Below, piece by piece: positions 9,133 to 18,058 of a stretch of DNA of 64,000 nucleotides (position 1 is the stretch's first letter; each line of letters opens with the position of its first letter). The DNA comes from an uncultured Muribaculaceae bacterium (lineage in GTDB: Bacteria; Bacteroidota; Bacteroidia; Bacteroidales; Muribaculaceae), in NCBI GenBank assembly GCA_934555895.1, contig CAKTFH010000001.1, positions 202,827-266,826 on the forward strand, given 5' to 3'. The translations under genes were made by a program, and so were the position numbers. The notes under the pieces were generated by a model. That model was not told where the DNA came from. It did not search any database and saw only the letters and a list, made by a program, of their open reading frames with translations.

Positions 9133-9336
9133 ATGGACATAGAAATCAACGGACGAAGCGTGCACATCGCCGAGGGCGTGACCACGCTGGGGGCGGCTCT
9201 CAGGACCGAAGGGTTCACTGGCGTGGGTCAGGCCGTGGCGGTCGAAAACCGCGTGGTACCACGCACGGCATGGGACGAAACCCCGCTGAAAGAGGGAATG
9301 AAAGTGACGGTGATACGCGCCGTGTGCGGAGGATGA
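9133..9336 (+). CDS. thiS: Sulfur carrier protein ThiS
   Basis: This 67-residue ubiquitin-fold protein carries sulfur as a C-terminal thiocarboxylate for thiazole synthesis. The chain begins MDIEINGRSV and ends in the diagnostic Gly-Gly (VCGG). The ATG at 9133 is chosen because the upstream part of the frame is leader RNA. ThiF would adenylate its C-terminus and ThiG would use the thiocarboxylate. It is the first gene of the TPP-controlled operon, 4 bp before the next gene. Confidence 0.95.
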   Translation: MDIEINGRSVHIAEGVTTLGAALRTEGFTGVGQAVAVENRVVPRTAWDETPLKEGMKVTVIRAVCGG

Positions 9337-9340
9337 GCGC

Positions 9341-10510
9341 ATGGAACTAATAGCCATCACAACTCCCTATTTCTACGCCGGCGAAGCCACGGCCATATGC
9401 CAAGCCCTGGATGAGCGTGGATTCTCACGCGTACATATCCGCAAGCCGGGAGCCTCAGAAGTCAGCATGAGAGAACTTCTGGAGCGGATTCCGTCAAGAC
9501 TGCGCCCGCGGCTTTCGCTTCACGACTGCCATGAACTCGCCGCGGAATTCGGCATCGGCGGCGTGCATCTCAACGGCCGCAATCCTGCGCCTCCGGCAGA
9601 CTGGAAAGGGCTCGTGAGCCGCTCATGCCATAGCCTCGGAGAAGTCACAGCGGCTTCACCCGAAGTGGACTACACCTTTCTTAGCCCTGTGTTCCCAAGC
9701 ATATCGAAGCCCGGCTACAAAGCCGCATTCACGCTCGACGATCTGCGGGGCCGTCTGCCTGAGCATGTCTTTGCTCTCGGGGGCGTCACTCCTGAGAAAC
9801 TGCATGCACTTGAAGAGGCCGGATTCGCCGGCGCGGCGATGCTCGGAAGCGCCTGGCGCAGGGAGCTCGACATGCATGCATTCCGGCTGCAATTCATCAC
9901 CCACGGCGAAACCGCCGACGAGGTGGCGCAAGGCGCCATGGATGCCGCTGCAGGAGGATGCCGGTGGATACAGATACGCATGAAGGGCGCGCCCGTGGAG
10001 GAGGTGGAGCACATGGCCCTGCGGCTTGCCTCGCTCCGCGAGGCGGATGTGACTCTGCTCGTCGACGACCATGTGGAGCTTGCCGCGCGCCTCGACTGCA
10101 TTGACGGCGTGCATGTGGGCAAGAACGACATGCCGGTGGCGGAGGCGAGGGTGATGCTTGGCCCGGAGAAAATCCTGGGAGCTACTGCCAATACTTTCGA
10201 CGACCTGAAAAAAGCCGCCACCGACGGCGCCGACTATGTGGGCCTTGGGCCTTTCCGCTTCACCACCACGAAAAAGAACCTCAGTCCGGTGCTCGGCACA
10301 CAAGGCTACACCGACATAATGGAGCGCTGCCGCAGGGAGTGCATCGGCATACCGGTGGTGGCCATAGGGGGCATCACGGAAGCCGATGTCGACAGTGTGA
10401 TGGCTACAGGAGTGAACGGCATAGCCGTGAGCGGTGCCATACTCCGTGCAGCCGACCCGGCACTTGCCACCCGACAACTTATAGAAAAACTAACAGCATA
10501 CAGAATATGA
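9341..10510 (+). CDS. thiE: Fused TenI-like / thiamine phosphate synthase (ThiE) protein
   Basis: The 389-residue protein holds two ThiE/TenI-fold TIM barrels. The N-terminal half (about 1-190) has [27 protein letters not shown] and [17 protein letters not shown], resembling TenI thiazole tautomerase or ThiE-like proteins. The C-terminal half (about 195-389) has the ThiE signature: [55 protein letters not shown] and VVAIGGIT. ThiE joins HMP-PP and thiazole phosphate to make thiamine phosphate. TenI aromatises the thiazole product of ThiG. The fusion therefore covers two consecutive steps. Its stop overlaps the thiG start (ATGA). Assignment of the N-terminal half to TenI is inference. Confidence 0.93.
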   Translation: MELIAITTPYFYAGEATAICQALDERGFSRVHIRKPGASEVSMRELLERIPSRLRPRLSLHDCHELAAEFGIGGVHLNGRNPAPPADWKGLVSRSCHSLGEVTAASPEVDYTFLSPVFPSISKPGYKAAFTLDDLRGRLPEHVFALGGVTPEKLHALEEAGFAGAAMLGSAWRRELDMHAFRLQFITHGETADEVAQGAMDAAAGGCRWIQIRMKGAPVEEVEHMALRLASLREADVTLLVDDHVELAARLDCIDGVHVGKNDMPVAEARVMLGPEKILGATANTFDDLKKAATDGADYVGLGPFRFTTTKKNLSPVLGTQGYTDIMERCRRECIGIPVVAIGGITEADVDSVMATGVNGIAVSGAILRAADPALATRQLIEKLTAYRI

Positions 10511-11274
10511 GCACATTAACAATCGGAGGGCGCACATTCACCTCGCGCCTGTTCGTGGGAACGGGTAAATTCCGCTCCAACGAGCTCATGGAGGCCGCCA
10601 TAAAGGCCTCGGGCTCGCAGATGGTCACAGTGGCCATGAAACGCATCGACATGGACAACCGCGAAGACGACATGCTGCGCCACATAGTGCACGAAGGTAT
10701 ACAGCTTCTGCCCAACACATCGGGCGCACGCAACGCCGAGGAGGCCATACTCGCCGGACAGCTCGCCCGTGAGGCTTTCGGCACCAACTTCCTCAAACTC
10801 GAGATTCATCCCGACCCCAAATATCTGCTTCCCGACCCGGTGGAGACACTGAAAGCCACCGAGGAGCTTGCCAAAATGGGATTTGTGGTACTCCCCTACA
10901 TCCAGGCCGACCCCGTGCTGTGCAAGCGCCTCGAGGATGCCGGAGCCGCCACCGTGATGCCCTTGGCAGCTCCAATCGGCACCAACAAGGGCCTCGTGAC
11001 CCGCGAACTGCTGAAGATAATCATTGAGCAGAGCCGTGTGCCTGTGGTGGTCGACGCCGGACTCGGCGCTCCATCCCATGCCGCCGAAGCCATGGAGCTC
11101 GGCGCCGACGCCGTGCTGGTGAACACCGCGATAGCCGTGGCAGGCGACCCCGTGCGCATGGCCCGCGCATTCGCCGACGCCACAGTGGCAGGCCGCGAGG
11201 CATTCGAGGCCGGTCTCGGAGCCATAACCGACGCCGCAGAAGCATCGTCGCCCTTAACCGCTTTTCTTGATTAA
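10507..11274 (+). CDS. thiG: Thiazole synthase ThiG
   Basis: The 255-residue TIM-barrel enzyme builds the thiazole phosphate from deoxyxylulose 5-phosphate, dehydroglycine (from ThiH) and ThiS thiocarboxylate. Lys97 in FLKLEIHPD aligns with the Schiff-base lysine. Other signatures are [22 protein letters not shown] and [24 protein letters not shown]. The ATG at 10507 overlaps the thiE stop by 4 nt. Length and composition are normal for the family. Confidence 0.97.
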   Translation: MSTLTIGGRTFTSRLFVGTGKFRSNELMEAAIKASGSQMVTVAMKRIDMDNREDDMLRHIVHEGIQLLPNTSGARNAEEAILAGQLAREAFGTNFLKLEIHPDPKYLLPDPVETLKATEELAKMGFVVLPYIQADPVLCKRLEDAGAATVMPLAAPIGTNKGLVTRELLKIIIEQSRVPVVVDAGLGAPSHAAEAMELGADAVLVNTAIAVAGDPVRMARAFADATVAGREAFEAGLGAITDAAEASSPLTAFLD

Positions 11275-11276
11275 TC

Positions 11277-12389
11277 ATGTTCTCAGACTATCTTAAAGAA
11301 AACTACGACTGGGACACCACCACACGCGAAATCATGGCGATGACCCCGGCCGATGTGGAGCGCGCGCTGGCCAAGGAGCATCTAAGCGACCGCGACTTCA
11401 TGGCCCTCATCTCGCCTGCCGCCGCTCCCTATATCGAGCAGATGGCACGGCGCAGCAAAGCCATCACCGAGCGCCGCTTCGGCAAGACGGTGAGCATCTT
11501 CATACCGATGTACATCACCAATTCGTGCACCAACTCATGTGTGTATTGCGGCTTCAACCGCCACAACAAGTTTCCGCGCGTGGTGCTTACTCCCGAGCAG
11601 ATAGAGGCCGAGTGCAAGGCCATAAAGGCAATGGGTCCGTTCGAGAACCTTCTTCTCGTGACAGGCGAGAATCCCGTGGTGGCCGGTACCGACTACATCG
11701 AGAAAGCCCTCCAGGTATGCCGCCCATATTTCAGTAACCTCACCATAGAGGTGATGCCGCTGAGCGCCGAAGACTACGAGCGTCTCACACATTCCGGCCT
11801 GAACGGCGTGGTGTGCTTCCAGGAGACCTACAACCATCAGCGCTACAAGGTGTATCATCCCGCCGGGATGAAATCGAAATTCGAATGGCGCTGCGACGGC
11901 TTCGACCGCATGGGGCAGGCCGGAGTGCACAAAATCGGCATGGGGGTGCTCATAGGCCTCGAGGACTGGCGCACCGATGTCACCATGATGGCACGCCACC
12001 TGCAGTATCTGCGCAAACGCTACTGGAAGACCCGCTATTCGGTGAACTTCCCCCGCATGCGTCCGTCGGAATCGGGCTTCCAGCCCAATGTGGTGATGAG
12101 CGACCGCGAGCTCGCACAGCTCACCTTTGCTTTCCGCATATTCGACCCCGATGTGGATATCTCCTACTCCACACGCGAGAACCATGCGTTCCGCAACAAC
12201 ATGTGCACCTTAGGGGTGACCACCATGAGCGCCGGCTCGAAGACCGACCCGGGAGGCTATGCCACATATCCCGAATCGCTCGAGCAGTTTGCCATCAGCG
12301 ACCCCACATCACCGGCTATGGTCGCCGCCGACCTGCGCGCCCTCGGCCGCGAACCGGTGTGGAAAGACTGGGACAGGGTGTTTGACTGA
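11277..12389 (+). CDS. thiH: 2-iminoacetate synthase ThiH (radical SAM)
   Basis: The 370-residue radical-SAM enzyme cleaves tyrosine to dehydroglycine (2-iminoacetate) and p-cresol, supplying the C-N unit for ThiG. The [4Fe-4S] motif is CTNSCVYC with Cys84, Cys88 and Cys91, followed by GFNRHNK. A ThiH-type C-terminal domain ends the protein (NNMCTLGVTTMSAGSKTDPGGY). It starts 2 bp after the thiG stop. Use of ThiH rather than the oxidase ThiO fits an anaerobe. Confidence 0.97.
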   Translation: MFSDYLKENYDWDTTTREIMAMTPADVERALAKEHLSDRDFMALISPAAAPYIEQMARRSKAITERRFGKTVSIFIPMYITNSCTNSCVYCGFNRHNKFPRVVLTPEQIEAECKAIKAMGPFENLLLVTGENPVVAGTDYIEKALQVCRPYFSNLTIEVMPLSAEDYERLTHSGLNGVVCFQETYNHQRYKVYHPAGMKSKFEWRCDGFDRMGQAGVHKIGMGVLIGLEDWRTDVTMMARHLQYLRKRYWKTRYSVNFPRMRPSESGFQPNVVMSDRELAQLTFAFRIFDPDVDISYSTRENHAFRNNMCTLGVTTMSAGSKTDPGGYATYPESLEQFAISDPTSPAMVAADLRALGREPVWKDWDRVFD

Positions 12390-12419
12390 ATTGCATTCTA
12401 ACCCCGTTTACAACCTATT

Positions 12420-13121
12420 ATGGCGACAGACGAACGATATGCGCGACAGATCATGCTCGCCGGATTTGGCGAGGAGGGGCAGCGGCGCCTCAGAGAAGCC
12501 TCGGTGCTTGTAGTGGGTGTGGGAGGCCTCGGAAGTGCTGCAGCCACATGCCTCGCCGCAGCTGGCGTGGGTCATATAGGTCTGGCCGACCCCGACGTGG
12601 TGAGCCTCTCCAACCTGCAGCGCCAGACGCTCTACACCACCGCCGAGGTGGGCCTATCGAAGACCGAATGCGCCCGCCGCAGGCTCGAAGCCATCAACCC
12701 CGGGGTGCGCTTCACCATGCACCCTGAGGGAATCACTCCACAAAATGCCAAAGCACTCGCCGAGGCCTACGACCTGATGGTGGACTGCACCGACAACTAT
12801 GCCGCCCGCTACCTCATGGACGATGCCTGCGCGGCAGCCGGCAAGCCGTGGGTGCACGGCTCCATAGGCGAGTTTCAAGGCCATGTGGCCGTGATGAACC
12901 ACCTGCGCGGACGCCGCTACACACACCTCTTCCCCGACCGCGAGGCCCTCTGCGCACAGCCGCGAATCACCGCAGGAGTGCTCGGAGCCGTGCCCGCCAC
13001 CATAGGCGCCATAGAGGCCAACGAGGCCATAAAACTGCTCACCCGCATCGGCGAGCCGCTCGACGGACGCCTGTTCTGCCTCAATCTCCTTACCCTCGAG
13101 TCGTTCACACTCGATTTTTAA
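12420..13121 (+). CDS. thiF: ThiF/MoeB/HesA-family adenylyltransferase
   Basis: The 233-residue E1-like enzyme would adenylate the ThiS C-terminus. It has the nucleotide loop VVGVGGLGSAA (about 31-41), ADPDVVSLSNLQRQTLY containing the Arg finger, and the VDCTDNYAARYL aspartate region. Unlike many ThiF/MoeB proteins it lacks the paired CxxC zinc ligands: the region before LFPDRE has no Cys and the C-terminus has none. It lies 30 bp after thiH. The ThiF role is inferred from the operon. Confidence 0.9.
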   Translation: MATDERYARQIMLAGFGEEGQRRLREASVLVVGVGGLGSAAATCLAAAGVGHIGLADPDVVSLSNLQRQTLYTTAEVGLSKTECARRRLEAINPGVRFTMHPEGITPQNAKALAEAYDLMVDCTDNYAARYLMDDACAAAGKPWVHGSIGEFQGHVAVMNHLRGRRYTHLFPDREALCAQPRITAGVLGAVPATIGAIEANEAIKLLTRIGEPLDGRLFCLNLLTLESFTLDF

Positions 13122-13165
13122 CCGCAACCATTTGCAATCACACATATTCACGAGACACAACAAAG

Positions 13166-13864
13166 ATGAGTTCATTTGATAAATACGCATCGGAATACGA
13201 CAGCTGGTTTCTCAACAACCGCAATGTGCTTGAAAGCGAAGTTAAGCTTGTGGCTTCGGTGCTTCGCGACGCCCCGGGCCCAGTGCTGTCGGTAGGATGC
13301 GGCAGCGGCCTGTTTGAGAAAATAATGCGCGAAAGCTACGGCATAGATGTGACCAACGGCGTAGAGCCGTCAGAAGGGATGGCCGCCATAGCCCGGTGTC
13401 GCGGCATGGAGGTGACAGTGGCCACCGCCGAAGATTTCGACTACCCGCAGGGAAAATACAATACTATCCTCTTCAACGGCTCGCCGAGCTATATCACCGA
13501 CCTTGCCGCCGTGCTGCGCAAGGTGTACGCCGCGCTCCCCTCGGGAGGCCGAGTGATTCTGGTGGATGTGCCCAAAGAGAGCACCTACGGCCAGATGTAT
13601 AATCTTGCCAAGGCTGTGGGCACATGGCATCACCCGCTGTTGGAAGGATGCTTCCCGCCCGACCCCTATCCCATAGAGTTTGTGAACCAGGCCAACTGGC
13701 GCACCACAGCCGAAAAGATGCGCCTGATGGAGGAAGCCGGCTTCACCGGCCTCAGCGCCCGGCAAACGCTCACCACTCACCCGCTCTACTCCAACAATGC
13801 CGCCGAAGAGCCCGTGCCGGGATTCGACCGCGGAGACTATGTGGCCGTAACCGGCATAAAATAA
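13166..13864 (+). CDS. Class I SAM-dependent methyltransferase in the thiamine operon
   Basis: The 232-residue protein starts MSSFDKYASEYDSWF, typical of the UbiE/small-molecule methyltransferase group. Its SAM-binding motif I is VLSVGCGSGLFE (about 40-51), motif II is near NGVEPSEGM, and LFNGSPSYI with GGRVILVDVPKE forms the later strands. The ATG at 13166 starts the family-like sequence; the frame is open upstream only as a shadow of thiF. It sits between thiF and tenA on the same strand. No thiamine-pathway step is known to need such an enzyme, so the substrate is unknown. A salvage, detoxification or arsenite-like role cannot be told apart from sequence. Confidence 0.88.
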   Translation: MSSFDKYASEYDSWFLNNRNVLESEVKLVASVLRDAPGPVLSVGCGSGLFEKIMRESYGIDVTNGVEPSEGMAAIARCRGMEVTVATAEDFDYPQGKYNTILFNGSPSYITDLAAVLRKVYAALPSGGRVILVDVPKESTYGQMYNLAKAVGTWHHPLLEGCFPPDPYPIEFVNQANWRTTAEKMRLMEEAGFTGLSARQTLTTHPLYSNNAAEEPVPGFDRGDYVAVTGIK

Positions 13865-13903
13865 CCCCGTAATCCCCAACCGAAAAACCGCAACAGCATC
13901 ATC

Positions 13904-14563
13904 ATGACACCCACTCAGCCGACAACCCTCTGGAGCCGGGAGGCATGGAAAGCATCGGAGCCAATATTAGAGGCCATAAAGAAGCTCCCCTTCATCACCG
14001 AGCTTGCCGACGGCACCCTCCCCGCCGAAACCTTCCGCCGGTATATCGAGCAGGATAATCTCTACATAACCCAATACAGCCGTGTGCTGGCCCACATCGC
14101 ATCGCGCCTCGACGATATCGACGAGATGAACTCCTTCCTGAACTTCGCCGGCGACGGCGTAGCCACCGAGAAGGCGCTCCACTCGATGTATGTGACCGGA
14201 GGCACCAGCGAGATGTCGCCCGTCTGCCTCTTCTACACCTCGCTGCTCAAGTCGCAGGCCCTGGAGCCGGTGGAGGTGGAAGCGGCCGCAGTGCTCCCCT
14301 GCTTCTGGATATATCTCGCCACCGGCAAATATATCCTGTCGATAGCAAAAATGGAGGGGAACCCCTATGCCGAGTGGATAAAGACCTACAGCGACGGAGC
14401 ATTTGACGCCTCCACCGAGCGCGCTATAGCCATCTGCGACCGTCTGGCCGCCTCGGCCACCCCAGAGATGCGCGCCCGCATGACCGACATATATGTGAAA
14501 TGCTCACGCCTGGAATGGCTCTTCTGGCAGACTGCCTATGAGCCCCGTCCATGGGAAATATGA
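13904..14563 (+). CDS. tenA: TenA/thiaminase II family aminopyrimidine aminohydrolase
   Basis: The 219-residue all-helical protein hydrolyses aminopyrimidines from degraded thiamine to HMP for reuse. The family signature RRYIEQDNLYITQYSRVLA contains the conserved Asp. VLPCFWIYLATG contains the Cys expected for the TenA_C class, and a C-terminal Glu lies in SRLEWLFWQTAYEP. The stop overlaps the thiD start (ATGA). Together with thiD it forms the salvage arm of this operon. Confidence 0.93.
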   Translation: MTPTQPTTLWSREAWKASEPILEAIKKLPFITELADGTLPAETFRRYIEQDNLYITQYSRVLAHIASRLDDIDEMNSFLNFAGDGVATEKALHSMYVTGGTSEMSPVCLFYTSLLKSQALEPVEVEAAAVLPCFWIYLATGKYILSIAKMEGNPYAEWIKTYSDGAFDASTERAIAICDRLAASATPEMRARMTDIYVKCSRLEWLFWQTAYEPRPWEI

Positions 14564-15399
14564 CATTGAAAATGGAAAAGAAACATTACAGCACTGCCCT
14601 CACCATCGCGGGCAGCGACCCCTCGGGAGGTGCCGGGCTTCAGGCCGACCTCAAGACATTCTCGGCTCTCGGCGTCTACGGAGCATCGGCCGTGGTGGCC
14701 GTGGTCGACGAAAACACCCAGGGCGTGTATGGCGTGCACCCCATACCCGAAGCTTTCGTGGCGGGGCAGATACGCTCGGTGCTCTCCGACATTGGCGCCG
14801 ACGCAGTGAAGATAGGCATGCTCCACAGTTCCGAGCTGATACGCACGGTGCTCGCCACCCTGCGCGAATGGCCCGATGTGCGCCAGATTGTGCTCGACCC
14901 GGTGATGGTGGCAACCTCCGGCGACGCGCTGCTCGAGCCGTCGGCCGTGGCCACACTGCGCGACGAGCTGATACCCTATGCCCGGATAATCACCCCCAAT
15001 CTCCCCGAGGCTTCGCTGCTGTTGGGCGAGACAGTTGACCATCAGGACCAGCTTGAGGATGCCGCCCGCGAGCTTTCACGGCAGACAGGCGAACCTGTGT
15101 CGGTGATGCTCAAAGCGGGCCACCTCGAAGGTACCGATGAGCTCATCGACATATTCTACAACGCCGAGAAGGGCACCTTCCTGCGTCTGGCGTCGCGCAA
15201 GCTGCACACCGCCAACACCCACGGCACCGGATGCACCCTCTCCTCCGCCATAGCGTCATGGCTGGCCCGCGGCGCCGACCTCGACTCCGCGGCACGCCTC
15301 GGCAAGGACTACATTGCCGCCGCCGTAGAAGCCGGAGCCGACTACGCCATAGGCCGCGGCCACGGCCCAGTGCACCATTTCCACGCCTGGTGGAAATAA
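14560..15399 (+). CDS. thiD: Hydroxymethylpyrimidine (phosphate) kinase ThiD
   Basis: The 279-residue ribokinase-fold enzyme phosphorylates HMP and HMP-P to HMP-PP. Family motifs are LTIAGSDPSGGAGLQADLKTF near the N-terminus, VLDPVMVATSG, ITPNLPEASLLLG, and the catalytic THGTGCTLSSAIASWLARG. The ATG at 14560 overlaps the tenA stop in an ATGA junction; ATGs at 14551 and 14572 are alternatives. It is the last gene of the thiamine operon. No terminator is evident after it. Confidence 0.95.
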   Translation: MTLKMEKKHYSTALTIAGSDPSGGAGLQADLKTFSALGVYGASAVVAVVDENTQGVYGVHPIPEAFVAGQIRSVLSDIGADAVKIGMLHSSELIRTVLATLREWPDVRQIVLDPVMVATSGDALLEPSAVATLRDELIPYARIITPNLPEASLLLGETVDHQDQLEDAARELSRQTGEPVSVMLKAGHLEGTDELIDIFYNAEKGTFLRLASRKLHTANTHGTGCTLSSAIASWLARGADLDSAARLGKDYIAAAVEAGADYAIGRGHGPVHHFHAWWK

Positions 15400-15477
15400 A
15401 AACAATTGGGCATAGGAAGTTAGTGCTCACTAATTTCAAGGTTTTTATGTAAGGACTTTACAGAAATGACATCGGTG

Positions 15478-16299
15478 ATGAAAAAATGCATATCAATTTC
15501 AATATTTATCTGTTGCGCGTTAGCAGCTTTTGCGACGGGACACGCACCTCAGATAGTGGCAAATTATCTTACCGCTCAATGGAAAGAGTATATGCAGGCT
15601 ATAAACAGAATGAATCCTGATGAAAAAGATTCCATAAAGGCAAATCTGCTCACTCCCGGCATGTATGAAAAAATCGGACGCATGACCGGAGACACCGGCG
15701 CGGATTGCATCATCCGCGCTCAAGATGTGAACGATTTTGGTATCAATGATCTCAAATGCCGCCATCTTGAAGGCGACTGGTATGAGATTACCTACCGCTG
15801 GAGTGAAAAAGATGAGCCTATACAAATCCCGATAAGAGCAACCACAGATGCTGAAGGAGATATAAAAGTCAGTTATATCGCCCCTGAATGTGCCGGCGAC
15901 AAATACGGTGACAAATATCTGGCTGTGCCTAAAACAAAAGTTGTCGACAACGGCACTGCAAAGCAGTTTGTCGAGACTTATTATGCAGCTTATACCTATC
16001 CGTTTCTGAGCATCAGCACCGACTGCGAAAAGCAAAGCAGGGCTGTGCGCGATAAATATTGCACAGCACAGCTCTGCAAGCGCATCGACGACTGGCTGGC
16101 CAACGAGGCGCCGGAAGATATTTTCGATCCGTTTATATGCGGGATTGACTTCGACAACATCTGCCATTGGCCCGTCAACGTAAAAGAGGATGGCCAAAAT
16201 GATTTCACCGTGTCGTTCGGCAACCGCTCACTGAAGGTTTTTGTAGCGAAAACCGACGGCCGGTGGGTGATTTCCAACATAACAACAAATACGCGCTAA
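15478..16299 (+). CDS. Secreted protein with two DUF3828-like domains
   Basis: The 273-residue protein has a signal peptide (MKKCISISIFICCALAAFATG). The ATG at 15478 is preferred to one four codons earlier because it gives a normal signal sequence. Two related domains follow, at about residues 25-145 and 155-265. Each begins with a hydrophobic V-x(2)-Y helix, has an acidic aromatic segment (ADCIIRAQDVND; DPFICGIDFD) and ends with a beta-rich part (WYEITYRW; DGRWVISNI). This pattern resembles DUF3828. No enzymatic residues were recognised. It is more A+T-rich than its neighbours and lies 78 bp after thiD. Confidence 0.8.
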   Translation: MKKCISISIFICCALAAFATGHAPQIVANYLTAQWKEYMQAINRMNPDEKDSIKANLLTPGMYEKIGRMTGDTGADCIIRAQDVNDFGINDLKCRHLEGDWYEITYRWSEKDEPIQIPIRATTDAEGDIKVSYIAPECAGDKYGDKYLAVPKTKVVDNGTAKQFVETYYAAYTYPFLSISTDCEKQSRAVRDKYCTAQLCKRIDDWLANEAPEDIFDPFICGIDFDNICHWPVNVKEDGQNDFTVSFGNRSLKVFVAKTDGRWVISNITTNTR

Positions 16300-16347
16300 A
16301 CTAACTATACCTAAAACCAGTTAATCAACCAACCTAAATCAAGACTT

Positions 16348-16920
16348 ATGGAGATAATACCAGCACGCCCCGCCGACGCGCCCTATATAGCCAAGGCTGT
16401 GATGCTCGGCGTAGGAGAGGAAATCTGCCGCGATTTCGCAGGCGAGAAACACTCAATGGCCGATGTGGAGGCACTTTTCACCGAACTCGCCGGCATGGAC
16501 GACTCGCAGTACAGCTACCGCAACGCCCTTGTGGCCGTGACGCCCGAAGGCGATGTGGCCGGCGTGTGCGTAGGCTACGACGGCGCAAGGCTCCACCCCC
16601 TGCGCGAGCGCTTTTTCGAAACAGCCCTGCGCCGCATGGACCTCGACATGCGCGGCATGGCCGATGAAACCTCGCCCGACGAATATTATCTGGACACCCT
16701 CGCCGTGTTCCCGGCCTACCGGAGCCACGGCCTCGGAGGCAAACTGCTCATGGCACAAGCCGCACGCGGTCATGCCATGGGCAAGCCCGCAGGCCTGCTT
16801 GTGGACAAAACCAATCCCAAAGCGGAGGCCCTTTACCGCCGTCTCGGCTTCATTCCCGTGGGCGAACGCCCCTTTGCCGGAGTGGTGATGAACCACCTCC
16901 AGCTGCCTTTAGAAAAGTAA
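16348..16920 (+). CDS. GNAT-family N-acetyltransferase
   Basis: The 190-residue protein has the GNAT fold. The acetyl-CoA-binding motif A is LDTLAVFPAYRSHGLGGKLL (about 113-132), and NPKAEALYRRLGFIPVGE is the usual motif B region. The substrate is unknown. It lies 48 bp downstream of the DUF3828-like gene and converges on aroB. Confidence 0.9.
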   Translation: MEIIPARPADAPYIAKAVMLGVGEEICRDFAGEKHSMADVEALFTELAGMDDSQYSYRNALVAVTPEGDVAGVCVGYDGARLHPLRERFFETALRRMDLDMRGMADETSPDEYYLDTLAVFPAYRSHGLGGKLLMAQAARGHAMGKPAGLLVDKTNPKAEALYRRLGFIPVGERPFAGVVMNHLQLPLEK

Positions 16921-16942
16921 AAAATGCTGATTTTGCCGCGGC

Positions 16943-18046
16943 TTACAGCAGCAGATCGCGGTAAATGTCGAGAGCGGCTTCCACATCTTCCCGGCCGACG
17001 GCGACGCCCGTCACCGGGTCGCCCTCCTTGCACAGGAGAGTAAAGGTGTAGGAGTCGCTTCCGGCTGTTGTAGCGGTGTTTTTCTTGTCATGTGACATGA
17101 ATGACAGCAACTTCGGATAATCAGCGCACGTGATAGCATAGGCGCCGTAATGGTCGCGCACATACTGCGCGTAGCGGTGCAGACGGTCGGAAGGGAACTG
17201 CTCCTTCATATGGCTCAGCACAAGTGCCGCCACCATGCCGAATGCCACTGCATAGCCATGGCTCAGAGGCGCCTTGCGCTCCAGGGCCAGCTCCTCGAAG
17301 GCATGACCGAAAGTATGGCCCAGATTCAGAGCCTGACGCCTTCCGCAGTCGAAGGGGTCGGAGCTCACGTAGTCGCACTTCACCTCCACGCTCTCTTTCA
17401 GCAGCCGCAGCAACGAATCGGGCTCGTAGGCGGTGACATCGTAGGCCAACAGACGGTCGGTCATGGCCGAGGACGAAAGCAGGGCATGCTTCAACATCTC
17501 GGCATACCCCGAAAGCAATTCCTCAGATGAGAGCGTGCGGAAGAATGTGGTTGAGACAATCACAAGCTGCGGATTGGCGAACACACCTATCTCGTTCTTG
17601 AGCGAATTGAAATTGATGCCTGTCTTGCCCCCTACCGAGGCATCTACGGCACCGAGCAGCGTGGTTGGTATATTCACAAACGGGATGCCACGCTTGAATG
17701 TAGCGGCCGCAAAAGCGCCCATATCGGTTATCACTCCCCCGCCTACATTCACCAGCAGAGAACGCCTGTTGGCACCGGAATCACCGAGCCGCTTCCAGAT
17801 GTCGCTCAGCGTCGTGATGTTCTTGTGCAGGTCGCCGGCGCCTCCGGTGACTATCACATCGGCGCCTCCCACAACCTTCGACTCGCTTTGCAAGCGCGGC
17901 AGCACGAAAGTAGCCGTGTTGGCGTCGACGAGCACATGCACCGATGCCGGCTCAAGTTTTTCCACAAGCTCATCGAGAGCCTGCGCCACATGATTTGTAA
18001 AAAGCAGAAGTTCTGCGGGTGATTTCGGGTTGTTGAGAGATTCCAT
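16943..18046 (-). CDS. aroB: 3-dehydroquinate synthase
   Basis: The 367-residue enzyme converts DAHP to 3-dehydroquinate in the shikimate pathway, using NAD and a divalent metal. Visible signatures are NVGGGVITDMGAF, NIPTTLLGAVDASVGGKTGIN, the metal-binding Glu in LLSGYAEMLKHAL, and LNLGHTFGHAFE with its metal His. It is the last gene of the compact run that starts at 22080 and lies 12 bp after the HAD gene. No other aromatic-pathway gene is nearby. Confidence 0.96.
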   Translation of the reverse strand: MESLNNPKSPAELLLFTNHVAQALDELVEKLEPASVHVLVDANTATFVLPRLQSESKVVGGADVIVTGGAGDLHKNITTLSDIWKRLGDSGANRRSLLVNVGGGVITDMGAFAAATFKRGIPFVNIPTTLLGAVDASVGGKTGINFNSLKNEIGVFANPQLVIVSTTFFRTLSSEELLSGYAEMLKHALLSSSAMTDRLLAYDVTAYEPDSLLRLLKESVEVKCDYVSSDPFDCGRRQALNLGHTFGHAFEELALERKAPLSHGYAVAFGMVAALVLSHMKEQFPSDRLHRYAQYVRDHYGAYAITCADYPKLLSFMSHDKKNTATTAGSDSYTFTLLCKEGDPVTGVAVGREDVEAALDIYRDLLL

Positions 18047-18058
18047 ATATTCAAGTAT

